64,000 nt of DNA, from positions 16,873,292-16,937,291 of the forward strand of contig NC_088312.1 of assembly GCF_910592395.1 (NCBI RefSeq), in the 5' to 3' direction. The notes under the pieces were generated by a model. That model did not search any database. It was not told where the DNA came from and was given only the letters and a program-made list of their open reading frames with translations. Each line of letters starts with the position of its first letter. The first letter of the stretch is position 1. Shown in pieces: positions 38,771 to 54,789 of this stretch. The stretch comes from Lineus longissimus. Lineage: Eukaryota; Nemertea; Pilidiophora; Heteronemertea; Lineidae. Position numbers and translations under genes: made by a program.

Positions 38771-40600
38771 AATCTCAAGGTTTGACGGAGGGAATGAAAC
38801 CATATTGCTAAATATTACGACTAAGCGAAAGTATAATAGGCGTTTATAATACGTAACCATAAATACGGATAGAAGGGAATCAATCAAATCTTAATATGCC
38901 TATTGATAAAACTCAAGGTTTGACGGAGTGAATGAAACCATATAGCTAAATATTATGACTAAGCGAAAGTATAATAGGCGTTTATAATACGTAACCATAT
39001 ATACGCATAAAGAAGATAAAAACAAATGTATATAATTCACAACATAAACAAATAAATGTGACAATAATGAGTGTAATTGTATCAATATATTACTGTACTT
39101 AATCGGTAATAATGAGGATACTAGGAATGAGGATACAAGGAATCAATCAAATCACAATATCTCTATCGATAAATCTCAAGGTTTGACGGAGTGAATGAAA
39201 CTATATAGCTAAATATTACGACTAAGCGAAAGTATAATAGACGTTTATAATACGTAACAATATATACGCATAACGAAGATGAAAACAAATGTATATAATT
39301 CACTACATAAAAGAAATAAATGTGACGATAATCAGTGTAATTGTATCAATATATTACTGTACTAATCGGTAATAATGAGGATACTAGGAATGATACTAGG
39401 AATCAATCATATCACAACATGCCTATCGATAAAACTCAAGGGTTGACGGAGTGAATAAAACCATATAGCTAAATATCACGACTAAGCGAAAGTATAATAG
39501 TCGTTTATAATACGTAAGCATAACTACGGATACTAGGAATCAATCAAATCACAATATACCTATCGATAAATCTCAAGGTTTGACGGAGGGAATGAAACCA
39601 TATTGCTAAATATTACGACTAAGCGAAAGTATAATAGGCGTTTATAATACGTAACCATAAATACGGATAGAAGGGAATCAATCAAATCTTAATATGCCTA
39701 TTGATAAAACTCAAGGTTTGACGGAGTGAATGAAACCATATAGCTAAATATTACGACTAAGCGAAAGTATAATAGGCGTTTATAATACGTAACCATATAT
39801 ACGCATAAAGAAGATGAAAACAAATGTATATAATTCACAACATAAACAAATAAATGTGACAATAATGAGTGTAATTGTATCAATATATTACTGTACTTAA
39901 TCGGTAATAATGAGGATACTAGGAATGAGGATACAAGGAATCAATCAAATCACAATATGTCTATCGATAAATCTCAAGGTTTGACGGAGGGAATGAAACC
40001 ATATAGCTAAATATTACGACTAAGCGAATAGTCGTTTATAATACGTAACCATACATACGGATACAAGGAATCAATGAAATCACAATATGCCTATCGATAA
40101 AACTCAAGGTTTGATGGTGTTAATGAAACCAGTATAATAGGCGTTTATAATACGTAACCATATATACGCATAACGAAGATGAAAAGAAATGTATATAATT
40201 CACTACATAAGCAAATAAATGTGACGATAATGAGTGTAATTGTATCAATATTAATTACTGTACTAATCGGTAATAATGAGGATACTAGGAATGATACTAG
40301 GAATCAATCATATCACAACATGCCTATCGATAAAACTCAAGGGTTGACGGAGTGAATGAAACCATATAGCTAAATATCACGACTAAGCGAAAGTATAATA
40401 GTCGTTTATAATACGTAACCATAACTACGGAAACTAGGTATCAATCAAATCACAATATGCCTATCGATAAATCTCAAGGTTTGACGGAGGGAATGAAACC
40501 ATATTGCTAAATATTACGACTAAGCGATAATAGGCGTTTATAATACGTAACCATATATACGCATAACGAAGATGAAAACAAATGTATATAATTCACTACA
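35525..40600 (-). repeat. 5.1-kb segmental duplication, copy 1 (partner at +11,154 bp)
   Basis: Positions 35,525-40,600 match 46,679-51,754 at a constant 11,154-bp offset. Shared markers include the repeated open-frame positions (35,907/47,061, 38,178/49,332, 38,900/50,054, 39,698/50,852) and the private acggaaactagg at about 40,428 and 51,582. The left limit is where ctaaatgtatat in one copy faces acaaatgtatat in the other. Confidence 0.88.
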
Positions 40601-42389
40601 TAAAAGAAATAAATGTGACGATAATGAGTGTAATTGTATCAATATATTACTGTACTAATCGGTAATAATGAGGATACTAGGAATGATACTAGGAATCAAT
40701 CATATCACAACATGCCTATCGATAAAACTCAAGGGTTGACGGAGTGAATAAAACCATATAGCTAAATATCACGACTAAGCGAAAGTATAATAGTCGTTTA
40801 TAATACGTAACCATAACTACGGATACTAGGAATCAATCAAATCACAATATGCCTATCGATAAATCTCAAGGTTTGACGGAGGGAATGAAACCATATTGCT
40901 AAATATTACGACTAAGCGAAAGTATAATAGGCGTTTATAATACGTAACCATAAATACGGATAGAAGGGAATCAATCAAATCTTAATATGCCTATTGATAA
41001 AACTCAAGGTTTGACGGAGTGAATGAAACCATATAGCTAAATATTACGACTAAGCGAAAGTATAATAGGCGTTTATAATACGTAACCATATATACGCATA
41101 AAGAAGATAAAAACAAATGTATATAATTCACAACATAAACAAATAAATGTGACAATAATGAGTGTAATTGTATCAATATATTACTGTACTTAATCGGTAA
41201 TAATGAGGATACTAGGAATGAGGATACAAGGAATCAATCAAATCACAATATCTCTATCGATAAATCTCAAGGTTTGACGGAGTGAATGAAACTATATAGC
41301 TAAATATTACGACTAAGCGAAAGTATAATAGACGTTTATAATACGTAACAATATATACGCATAACGAAGATGAAAACAAATGTATATAATTCACTACATA
41401 AAAGAAATAAATGTGACGATAATCAGTGTAATTGTATCAATATATTACTGTACTAATCGGTAATAATGAGGATACTAGGAATGATACTAGGAATCAATCA
41501 TATCACAACATGCCTATCGATAAAACTCAAGGGTTGACGGAGTGAATAAAACCATATAGCTAAATATCACGACTAAGCGAAAGTATAATAGTCGTTTATA
41601 ATACGTAAGCATAACTACGGATACTAGGAATCAATCAAATCACAATATACCTATCGATAAATCTCAAGGTTTGACGGAGGGAATGAAACCATATTGCTAA
41701 ATATTACGACTAAGCGAAAGTATAATAGGCGTTTATAATACGTAACCATAAATACGGATAGAAGGGAATCAATCAAATCTTAATATGCCTATTGATAAAA
41801 CTCAAGGTTTGACGGAGTGAATGAAACCATATAGCTAAATATTACGACTAAGCGAAAGTATAATAGGCGTTTATAATACGTAACCATATATACGCATAAA
41901 GAAGATGAAAACAAATGTATATAATTCACAACATAAACAAATAAATGTGACAATAATGAGTGTAATTGTATCAATATATTACTGTACTTAATCGGTAATA
42001 ATGAGGATACTAGGAATGAGGATACAAGGAATCAATCAAATCACAATATGTCTATCGATAAATCTCAAGGTTTGACGGAGGGAATGAAACCATATAGCTA
42101 AATATTACGACTAAGCGAATAGTCGTTTATAATACGTAACCATACATACGGATACAAGGAATCAATGAAATCACAATATGCCTATCGATAAAACTCAAGG
42201 TTTGATGGTGTTAATGAAACCAGTATAATAGGCGTTTATAATACGTAACCATATATACGCATAACGAAGATGAAAAGAAATGTATATAATTCACTACATA
42301 AGCAAATAAATGTGACGATAATGAGTGTAATTGTATCAATATTAATTACTGTACTAATCGGTAATAATGAGGATACTAGGAATGATACA
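38486..42389 (-). repeat. 2,091-bp duplication
   Basis: Positions 38,486-40,298 match 40,577-42,389. The private agataaaaacaaatg variant at about 39,014 recurs at about 41,105 (and at 44,344 and 50,168). The match ends where aatgatactagg faces aatgatacaagg. Confidence 0.85.
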
Positions 42390-45300
42390 AGGAATCAATC
42401 AAATCACAATATGCCTATCGATAAATCTCAAGGTTTGACGGAGTGAATGAAACCATATAGCTAAATATTACGACTAAGCGATAATAGGCGTTTATAATAC
42501 GTAACCATATATACGCATAACGAAGATGAAAACAAATGTATATAATTCACTACATAAACAAATAAATGTGACGATAATGAGTGTAATTGTATCAATATAC
42601 TTAATCAGTAATAATGAGGATACTAGGAATGATACTAGGAATCAATCATATCACAACATGCCTATCGATAAAACTCAAGGGTTGACGGAGTGAATGAAAC
42701 CATATAGCTAAATATCACGACTAAGCGAAAGTATAATAGTCGTTTATAATACGTAAGCATAACTACGGATACTAGGAATCAATCAAATCACAATATACCT
42801 ATCGATAAATCTCAAGGTTTGACGGAGGGAATGAAACCATATTGCTAAATATTACGACTAAGCGAAAGTATAATAGGCGTTTATAATACGTAACCATAAA
42901 TACGGATAGAAGGGAATCAATCAAATCTTAATATGCCTATTGATAAAACTCAAGGTTTGACGGAGTGAATGAAACCATATAGCTAAATATTACGACTAAG
43001 CGAAAGTATAATAGGCGTTTATAATACGTAACCATATATACGCATAAAGAAGATGAAAACAAATGTATATAATTCACAACATAAACAAATAAATGTGACA
43101 ATAATGAGTGTAATTGTATCAATATATTACTGTACTTAATCGGTAATAATGAGGATACTAGGAATGAGGATACAAGGAATCAATCAAATCACAATATGTC
43201 TATCGATAAATCTCAAGGTTTGACGGAGGGAATGAAACCATATAGCTAAATATTACGACTAAGCGAATAGTCGTTTATAATACGTAACCATACATACGGA
43301 TACAAGGAATCAATGAAATCACAATATGCCTATCGATAAAACTCAAGGTTTGATGGTGTTAATGAAACCAGTATAATAGGCGTTTATAATACGTAACCAT
43401 ATATACGCATAACGAAGATGAAAAGAAATGTATATAATTCACTACATAAGCAAATAAATGTGACGATAATGAGTGTAATTGTATCAATATTAATTACTGT
43501 ACTAATCGGTAATAATGAGGATACTAGGAATGATACTAGGAATCAATCATATCACAACATGCCTATCGATAAAACTCAAGGGTTGACGGAGTGAATGAAA
43601 CCATATAGCTAAATATCACGACTAAGCGAAAGTATAATAGTCGTTTATAATACGTAACCATAACTACGGAAACTAGGTATCAATCAAATCACAATATGCC
43701 TATCGATAAATCTCAAGGTTTGACGGAGGGAATGAAACCATATTGCTAAATATTACGACTAAGCGATAATAGGCGTTTATAATACGTAACCATATATACG
43801 CATAACGAAGATGAAAACAAATGTATATAATTCACTACATAAAAGAAATAAATGTGACGATAATGAGTGTAATTGTATCAATATATTACTGTACTAATCG
43901 GTAATAATGAGGATACTAGGAATGATACTAGGAATCAATCATATCACAACATGCCTATCGATAAAACTCAAGGGTTGACGGAGTGAATAAAACCATATAG
44001 CTAAATATCACGACTAAGCGAAAGTATAATAGTCGTTTATAATACGTAACCATAACTACGGATACTAGGAATCAATCAAATCACAATATGCCTATCGATA
44101 AATCTCAAGGTTTGACGGAGGGAATGAAACCATATTGCTAAATATTACGACTAAGCGAAAGTATAATAGGCGTTTATAATACGTAACCATAAATACGGAT
44201 AGAAGGGAATCAATCAAATCTTAATATGCCTATTGATAAAACTCAAGGTTTGACGGAGTGAATGAAACCATATAGCTAAATATTACGACTAAGCGAAAGT
44301 ATAATAGGCGTTTATAATACGTAACCATATATACGCATAAAGAAGATAAAAACAAATGTATATAATTCACAACATAAACAAATAAATGTGACAATAATGA
44401 GTGTAATTGTATCAATATATTACTGTACTTAATCGGTAATAATGAGGATACTAGGAATGAGGATACAAGGAATCAATCAAATCACAATATCTCTATCGAT
44501 AAATCTCAAGGTTTGACGGAGTGAATGAAACTATATAGCTAAATATTACGACTAAGCGAAAGTATAATAGACGTTTATAATACGTAACAATATATACGCA
44601 TAACGAAGATGAAAACAAATGTATATAATTCACTACATAAAAGAAATAAATGTGACGATAATCAGTGTAATTGTATCAATATATTACTGTACTAATCGGT
44701 AATAATGAGGATACTAGGAATGATACTAGGAATCAATCATATCACAACATGCCTATCGATAAAACTCAAGGGTTGACGGAGTGAATAAAACCATATAGCT
44801 AAATATCACGACTAAGCGAAAGTATAATAGTCGTTTATAATACGTAAGCATAACTACGGATACTAGGAATCAATCAAATCACAATATACCTATCGATAAA
44901 TCTCAAGGTTTGACGGAGGGAATGAAACCATATTGCTAAATATTACGACTAAGCGAAAGTATAATAGGCGTTTATAATACGTAACCATAAATACGGATAG
45001 AAGGGAATCAATCAAATCTTAATATGCCTATTGATAAAACTCAAGGTTTGACGGAGTGAATGAAACCATATAGCTAAATATTACGACTAAGCGAAAGTAT
45101 AATAGGCGTTTATAATACGTAACCATATATACGCATAAAGAAGATGAAAACAAATGTATATAATTCACAACATAAACAAATAAATGTGACAATAATGAGT
45201 GTAATTGTATCAATATATTACTGTACTTAATCGGTAATAATGAGGATACTAGGAATGAGGATACAAGGAATCAATCAAATCACAATATGTCTATCGATAA

Positions 45301-46100
45301 ATCTCAAGGTTTGACGGAGGGAATGAAACCATATAGCTAAATATTACGACTAAGCGAATAGTCGTTTATAATACGTAACCATACATACGGATACAAGGAA
45401 TCAATGAAATCACAATATGCCTATCGATAAAACTCAAGGTTTGATGGTGTTAATGAAACCAGTATAATAGGCGTTTATAATACGTAACCATATATACGCA
45501 TAACGAAGATGAAAAGAAATGTATATAATTCACTACATAAGCAAATAAATGTGACGATAATGAGTGTAATTGTATCAATATTAATTACTGTACTAATCGG
45601 TAATAATGAGGATACTAGGAATGATACAAGGAATCAATCAAATCGCAATATGCCTATCGATAAATCTCAAGGTTTGACGGAGTGAATGAAACCATATAGC
45701 TAAATATTACGACTAAGCGATAATAGGCGTTTATAATACGTAACCATATATACGCATAACGAAGATGAAAACAAATGTATATAATTCACTACATAAACAA
45801 ATAAATGTGACGATAATGAGTGTAATTGTATCAATATACTTAATCAGTAATAATGAGGATACTAGGAATGATACTAGGAATCAATCATATCACAACATGC
45901 CTATCGATAAAACTCAAGGGTTGACGGAGTGAATGAAACCATATAGCTAAATATCACGACTAAGCGAAAGTATAATAGTCGTTTATAATACGTAACCATA
46001 ACTACGGATACTAGGAATCAATCAAATCACAATATGCCTATCGATAAATCTCAAGGTTTGACGGAGGGAATGAAACCATATTGCTAAATATTACGACTAA
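39365..46100 (-). repeat. 3,239-bp tandem higher-order repeat, about two copies
   Basis: Copy 1 starts at about 39,365 and copy 2 at about 42,604. Markers at exactly 3,239 bp are acgtaagcataac (39,512 and 42,751), aactaggtatcaatc (40,432 and 43,671) and atgatacaaggaatc (42,382 and 45,621). It overlaps the 2,091-bp duplication, so this part was built by successive events. Confidence 0.87.
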
Positions 46101-46678
46101 GCGATAATAGGCGTTTATAATACGTAACCATATATACGAATAACGAAGATGAAAACAAATGTATATAATTCACTACATAAACAAATAAATGTGACGATAA
46201 TGAGTGTAACTGTGTCAATATATTACTGTACTAATCGGTAATAATGAGGATACTAGTAATGAGGATACAAGGAATCAATCAAATAACAATATGCCTATCG
46301 ATAAAACTCAAGGTTCGACGGAGTGAATGAAACCATATAGCTTAATATTACGACTAAGCGATAATAGGCGTTTATAATACGTAACCATATATACGCATAA
46401 AGAAGATGAAAACAAATGTATATAATTCACAACATAAACAAATAAATGTGACAATAATGAGTGTAATTGTATCAATATATTACTGTACTTAATCGGTAAT
46501 AATGAGGATACTAGGAATGAGGATACAAGGAATCAATCAAATCACAATATCTCTATCGATAAATCTCAAGGTTTGACGGAGTGAATGAAACCATATAGCT
46601 AAATATTACGACTAAGCGAAAGTATAATAGACGTTTATAATACGTAACCATATATACGCATAACGAAGATGAAAACAA

Positions 46679-49600
46679 ATGTATATAATTCACTACATAA
46701 AAGAAATAAATGTGACGATAATGAGTGTAATTGTATCAATATATTACTGTACTAATCGGTAATAATGAGGATACTAGGAATGATACTAGGAATCAATCAT
46801 ATCACAACATGCCTATCGATAAAACTCAAGGGTTGACGGAGTGAATGAAACCATATAGCTAAATATCACGACTAAGCGAAAGTATAATAGTCGTTTATAA
46901 TACGTAACCATAACTACGGATACTAGGAATCAATCAAATCACAATATGCCTATCGATAAAACTCAAGGTTCGACGGAGTGAATGAAACCATATAGCTAAA
47001 TATTACAACTAAGCGATAATAGGCGTTTATAATACGTAACCATATATACGCATAACGAAGATGAAAACAAATGTATATAATTCACTACATAAACAAATAA
47101 ATGTGACGATAATGAATGTAACTGTATCAATATTAATTACTGTACTAATCGGTAATAATGAGGATACTAGGAATGGTACAAGGAATCAATCAAATCACAA
47201 TATGCCTATCGATAAATCTCAAGGTTTGACGGAGGGAATGAAACCATATAGCTAAATATTACGACTAAGCGAATAGTCGTTTATAATACGTAACTATACA
47301 TACGGATACAAGGAATCAATGAAATCACAATATGCCTATCGATAAAACTCAAGGTTTGATGGAGTGAATGAAACCAGTATAATAGGCGTTTATAATACGT
47401 AACATAATATAATTCACTACATAAACAAATAAATGTGACGATAATGAGTGTAATTGTATCAATATATTACTGTACTAATCGGTAATAATGAGGATACTAG
47501 GAATGATACTAGGAATCAATCATATCACAACATGCCTATCGATAAAACTCAAGGGTTGACGGAGTGAATGAAACCATATAGCTAAATATTACAACTAAGC
47601 GATAATAGGCGTTTATAATACGTAACCATAACGAAGATGAAAACAAATGTATATAATTCACTACATAAACAAATAAATGTGACGATAATGAATGTAATTG
47701 TATCAATATTAATTACTGTACTAATCGGTAATAATGAGGATACTAGGAATGATACAAGGAATCAATCAAATCACAATATGTCTATCGATAAATCTCAAGG
47801 TTTGACGGAGGGAATGAAACCATATAGCTAAATATTACGACTAAGCGAATAGTCGTTTATAATACGTAACCATACATACGGATACAAGGAATCAATGAAA
47901 TCACAATATGCCTATCGATAAAACTCAAGGTTTGATGGTGTTAATGAAACCAGTATAATAGGCGTTTATAATACGTAACCATATATACGCATAACGAAGA
48001 TGAAAAGAAATGTATATAATTCACTACATAAGCAAATAAATGTGACGATAATGAGTGTAATTGTATCAATATTAATTACTGTACTAATCGGTAATAATGA
48101 GGATACTAGGAATGATACTAGGAATCAATCATATCACAACATGCCTATCGATAAAACTCAAGGGTTGACGGAGTGAATGAAACCATATAGCTAAATATCA
48201 CGACTAAGCGAAAGTATAATAGTCGTTTATAATACGTAACCATAACTACGGATACTAGGAATCAATCAAATCACAATATGCCTATCGATAAATCTCAAGG
48301 TTTGACGGAGGGAATGAAACCATATTGCTAAATATTACGACTAAGCGATAATAGGCGTTTATAATACGTAACCATATATACGCATAACGAAGATGAAAAC
48401 AAATGTATATAATTCACTACATAAACAAATAAATGTGACGATAATGAGTGTAACTGTGTCAATATATTACTGTACTAATCGGTAATAATGAGGATACTAG
48501 TAATGAGGATACAGGGAATCAATCAAATAACAATATGCCTATCGATAAAACTCAAGGTTCGACGGAGTGAATGAAACCATATAGCTTAATATTACGACTA
48601 AGCGATAATAGGCGTTTATAATACGTAACCATATATACGCATAAAGAAGATGAAAACAAATGTATATAATTCACAACATAAACAAATAAATGTGACAATA
48701 ATGAGTGTAATTGTATCAATATATTACTGTACTTAATCGGTAATAATGAGGATACTAGGAATGAGGATACAAGGAATCAATCAAATCACAATATCTCTAT
48801 CGATAAATCTCAAGGTTTGACGGAGTGAATGAAACCATATAGCTAAATATTACGACTAAGCGAAAGTATAATAGACGTTTATAATACGTAACCATATATA
48901 CGCATCAAGAATATGAAAACAAATGTATATAATTCACAACATAAGCAAATAAATGTGACGATAATGAGTGTAATTGTATCAATATATTACTGTACTTAAT
49001 CAGTAATAATGAGGATACTAGGAATGATACTAGGAATCAATCATATCACAACATGCCTATCGATAAAACTCAAGGGTTGACGGAGTGAACGAAACCATAT
49101 AGCTAAATATCACGACTAAGCGAAAGTATAATAGTCGTTTATAATACGTAACCATAACTACGGATACTAGGAATCAATCAAATCACAATATGCCTATCGA
49201 TAAATCTCAAGGTTTGACGGAGGGAATGAAACCATATTGCTAAATATTACGACTAAGCGAAAGTATAATAGGCGTTTATAATACGTAACCATAAATACGG
49301 ATAGAAGGGAATCAATCAAATCTTAATATGCCTATTGATAAAACTCAAGGTTTGACGGAGTGAATGAAACCATATAGCTAAATATTACGACTAAGCGAAA
49401 GTATAATAGGCGTTTATAATACGTAACCATATATACGCATAAAGAAGATGAAAACAAATGTATATAATTCACAACATAAACAAATAAATGTGACAATAAT
49501 GAGTGTAATTGTATCAATATATTACTGTACTTAATCGGTAATAATGAGGATACTAGGAATGAGGATACAAGGAATCAATCAAATCACAATATCTCTATCG

Positions 49601-51754
49601 ATAAATCTCAAGGTTTGACGGAGTGAATGAAACTATATAGCTAAATGTATATAATTCACTACATAAAAGAAATAAATGTGACGATAATGAGTGTAATTGT
49701 ATCAATATATTACTGTACTAATCGGTAATAATGAGGATACTAGGAATGATACTAGGAATCAATCATATCACAACATGCCTATCGATAAAACTCAAGGGTT
49801 GACGGAGTGAATAAAACCATATAGCTAAATATCACGACTAAGCGAAAGTATAATAGTCGTTTATAATACGTAACCATAACTACGGATACTAGGAATCAAT
49901 CAAATCACAATATGCCTATCGATAAATCTCAAGGTTTGACGGAGGGAATGAAACCATATTGCTAAATATTACGACTAAGCGAAAGTATAATAGGCGTTTA
50001 TAATACGTAACCATAAATACGGATAGAAGGGAATCAATCAAATCTTAATATGCCTATTGATAAAACTCAAGGTTTGACGGAGTGAATGAAACCATATAGC
50101 TAAATATTACGACTAAGCGAAAGTATAATAGGCGTTTATAATACGTAACCATATATACGCATAAAGAAGATAAAAACAAATGTATATAATTCACAACATA
50201 AACAAATAAATGTGACAATAATGAGTGTAATTGTATCAATATATTACTGTACTTAATCGGTAATAATGAGGATACTAGGAATGAGGATACAAGGAATCAA
50301 TCAAATCACAATATCTCTATCGATAAATCTCAAGGTTTGACGGAGTGAATGAAACTATATAGCTAAATATTACGACTAAGCGAAAGTATAATAGACGTTT
50401 ATAATACGTAACAATATATACGCATAACGAAGATGAAAACAAATGTATATAATTCACTACATAAAAGAAATAAATGTGACGATAATCAGTGTAATTGTAT
50501 CAATATATTACTGTACTAATCGGTAATAATGAGGATACTAGGAATGATACTAGGAATCAATCATATCACAACATGCCTATCGATAAAACTCAAGGGTTGA
50601 CGGAGTGAATAAAACCATATAGCTAAATATCACGACTAAGCGAAAGTATAATAGTCGTTTATAATACGTAAGCATAACTACGGATACTAGGAATCAATCA
50701 AATCACAATATACCTATCGATAAATCTCAAGGTTTGACGGAGGGAATGAAACCATATTGCTAAATATTACGACTAAGCGAAAGTATAATAGGCGTTTATA
50801 ATACGTAACCATAAATACGGATAGAAGGGAATCAATCAAATCTTAATATGCCTATTGATAAAACTCAAGGTTTGACGGAGTGAATGAAACCATATAGCTA
50901 AATATTACGACTAAGCGAAAGTATAATAGGCGTTTATAATACGTAACCATATATACGCATAAAGAAGATGAAAACAAATGTATATAATTCACAACATAAA
51001 CAAATAAATGTGACAATAATGAGTGTAATTGTATCAATATATTACTGTACTTAATCGGTAATAATGAGGATACTAGGAATGAGGATACAAGGAATCAATC
51101 AAATCACAATATGTCTATCGATAAATCTCAAGGTTTGACGGAGGGAATGAAACCATATAGCTAAATATTACGACTAAGCGAATAGTCGTTTATAATACGT
51201 AACCATACATACGGATACAAGGAATCAATGAAATCACAATATGCCTATCGATAAAACTCAAGGTTTGATGGTGTTAATGAAACCAGTATAATAGGCGTTT
51301 ATAATACGTAACCATATATACGCATAACGAAGATGAAAAGAAATGTATATAATTCACTACATAAGCAAATAAATGTGACGATAATGAGTGTAATTGTATC
51401 AATATTAATTACTGTACTAATCGGTAATAATGAGGATACTAGGAATGATACTAGGAATCAATCATATCACAACATGCCTATCGATAAAACTCAAGGGTTG
51501 ACGGAGTGAATGAAACCATATAGCTAAATATCACGACTAAGCGAAAGTATAATAGTCGTTTATAATACGTAACCATAACTACGGAAACTAGGAATCAATC
51601 AAATCACAATATGCCTATCGATAAATCTCAAGGTTTGACGGAGGGAATGAAACCATATTGCTAAATATTACGACTAAGCGATAATAGGCGTTTATAATAC
51701 GTAACCATATATACGCATAACGAAGATGAAAACAAATGTATATAATTCACTACA
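46679..51754 (-). repeat. 5.1-kb segmental duplication, copy 2
   Basis: This is the partner of 35,525-40,600. It carries one block of the 2,966-bp higher-order repeat (47,061-50,000) detached from the main run, so it arose after that repeat formed. It differs at aactaggaatcaatc (51,587) where the other copy has aactaggtatcaatc. Confidence 0.87.
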
Positions 51755-54699
51755 TAAACAAATAAATGTGACGATAATGAGTGTAACTGTGTCAATATAT
51801 TACTGTACTAATCGGTAATAATGAGGATACTAGTAATGAGGATACAAGGAATCAATCAAATAACAATATGCCTATCGATAAAACTCAAGGTTCGACGGAG
51901 TGAATGAAACCATATAGCTTAATATTACGACTAAGCGATAATAGGCGTTTATAATACGTAACCATATATACGCATAAAGAAGATGAAAACAAATGTATAT
52001 AATTCACAACATAAACAAATAAATGTGACAATAATGAGTGTAATTGTATCAATATATTACTGTACTTAATCGGTAATAATGAGGATACTAGGAATGAGGA
52101 TACAAGGAATCAATCAAATCACAATATCTCTATCGATAAATCTCAAGGTTTGACGGAGGGAATGAAACCATATTGCTAAATATTACGACTAAGCGAAAGT
52201 ATAATAGACGTTTATAATACGTAACCATATATACGCATCAAGAATATGAAAACAAATGTATATAATTCACAACATAAGCAAATAAATGTGACGATAATGA
52301 GTGTAATTGTATCAATATTAATTACTGTACTAATCGGTAATAATGAGGATACTAGGAATGATACAAGGAATCAATCAAATCACAATATGCCTATCGATAA
52401 ATCTCAAGGTTTGACGGAGTGAATGAAACCATATAGCTAAATATTACGACTAAGCGATAATAGGCGTTTATAATACGTAACCATATATACGCATAACGAA
52501 GATGAAAACAAATGTATATAATTCACTACATAAACAAATAAATGTGACGATAATGAGTGTAATTGTATCAATATATTACTGTACTTAATCAGTAATAATG
52601 AGGATACTAGGAATGATACTAGGAATCAATCATATCACAACATGCCTATCGATAAATCTCAAGGGTTGACGGAGTGAATGAAACCATATAGCTAAATATT
52701 ACGACTAAGCGAAAGTATAATAGTCGTTTATAATACGTAACCATAACTACGGATACTAGGAATCAATCAAATCACAATATGCCTATCGATAAATCTCAAG
52801 GTTTGACGGAGGGAATGAAACCATATTGCTAAATATTACGACTAAGCGAAAGTATAATAGGCGTTTATAATACGTAACCATAAATACGGATAGAAGGGAA
52901 TCAATCAAATCTTAATATGCCTATTGATAAAACTCAAGGTTTGACGGAGTGAATGAAACCATATAGCTAAATATTACGACTAAGCGAAAGTATAATAGGC
53001 GTTTATAATACGTAACCATATATACGCATAAAGAAGATGAAAACAAATGTATATAATTCACAACATAAACAAATAAATGTGACAATAATGAGTGTAATTG
53101 TATCAATATATTACTGTACTTAATCGGTAATAATGAGGATACTAGGAATGAGGATACAAGGAATCAATCAAATCACAATATCTCTATCGATAAATCTCAA
53201 GGTTTGACGGAGTGAATGAAACTATATAGCTAAATGTATATAATTCACTACATAAAAGAAATAAATGTGACGATAATGAGTGTAATTGTATCAATATATT
53301 ACTGTACTAATCGGTAATAATGAGGATACTAGGAATGATACTAGGAATCAATCATATCACAACATGCCTATCGATAAAACTCAAGGGTTGACGGAGTGAA
53401 TAAAACCATATAGCTAAATATCACGACTAAGCGAAAGTATAATAGTCGTTTATAATACGTAACCATAACTACGGATACTAAGAATCAATCAAATCACAAT
53501 ATGCCTATCGATAAATCTCAAGGTTTGACGGAGGGAATGAAACCATATTGCTAAATATTACGACTAAGCGAAAGTATAATAGGCGTTTATAATACGTAAC
53601 CATAAATACGGATAGAAGGGAATCAATCAAATCTTAATATGCCTATTGATAAAACTCAAGGTTTGACGGAGTGAATGAAACCATATAGCTAAATATTACG
53701 ACTAAGCGAAAGTATAATAGGCGTTTATAATACGTAACCATATATACGCATAAAGAAGATGAAAACAAATGTATATAATTCACAACATAAACAAATAAAT
53801 GTGACAATAATGAGTGTAATTGTATCAATATATTACTGTACTTAATCGGTAATAATGAGGATACTAGGAATGAGGATACAAGGAATCAATCAAATCACAA
53901 TATCTCTATCGATAAATCTCAAGGTTTGACGGAGTGAATGAAACTATATAGCTAAATATTACGACTAAGCGAAAGTATAATAGACGTTTATAATACGTAA
54001 CCATATATACGCATAACGAAGATGAAAACAAATGTATATAATTCACTACATAAAAGAAATAAATGTGACGATAATGAGTGTAATTGTATCAATATATTAC
54101 TGTACTAATCGGTAATAATGAGGATACTAGGAATGATACTAGGAATCAATCATATCACAACATGCCTATCGATAAAACTCAAGGGTTGACGGAGTGAATA
54201 AAACCATATAGCTAAATATCACGACTAAGCGAAAGTATAATAGTCGTTTATAATACGTAAGCATAACTACGGATACTAGGAATCAATCAAATCACAATAT
54301 GCCTATCGATAAATCTCAAGGTTTGACGGAGGGAATGAAACCATATTGCTAAATATTACGACTAAGCGAAAGTATAATAGGCGTTTATAATACGTAACCA
54401 TAAATACGGATAGAAGGGAATCAATCAAATCTTAATATGCCTATTGATAAAACTCAAGGTTTGACGGAGTGAATGAAACCATATAGCTAAATATTACGAC
54501 TAAGCGAAAGTATAATAGGCGTTTATAATACGTAACCATATATACGCATAAAGAAGATGAAAACAAATGTATATAATTCACAACATAAACAAATAAATGT
54601 GACAATAATGAGTGTAATTGTATCAATATATTACTGTACTTAATCGGTAATAATGAGGATACTAGGAATGAGGATACAAGGAATCAATCAAATCACAAT
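48950..54699 (-). repeat. 2.1-kb block duplicated at +3,589 bp
   Basis: About 48,950-51,110 matches about 52,540-54,699. Three consecutive open-frame markers (49,332, 50,054, 50,852) recur at 52,921, 53,643 and 54,441, all 3,589 bp apart. The match ends where atatgtctatcg faces atatctctatcg. Confidence 0.83.
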
Positions 54700-54789
54700 A
54701 TCTCTATCGATAAATCTCAAGGTTTGACGGAGTGAATGAAACTATATAGCTAAATATTACGACTAAGCGAAAGTATAATAGACGTTTAT

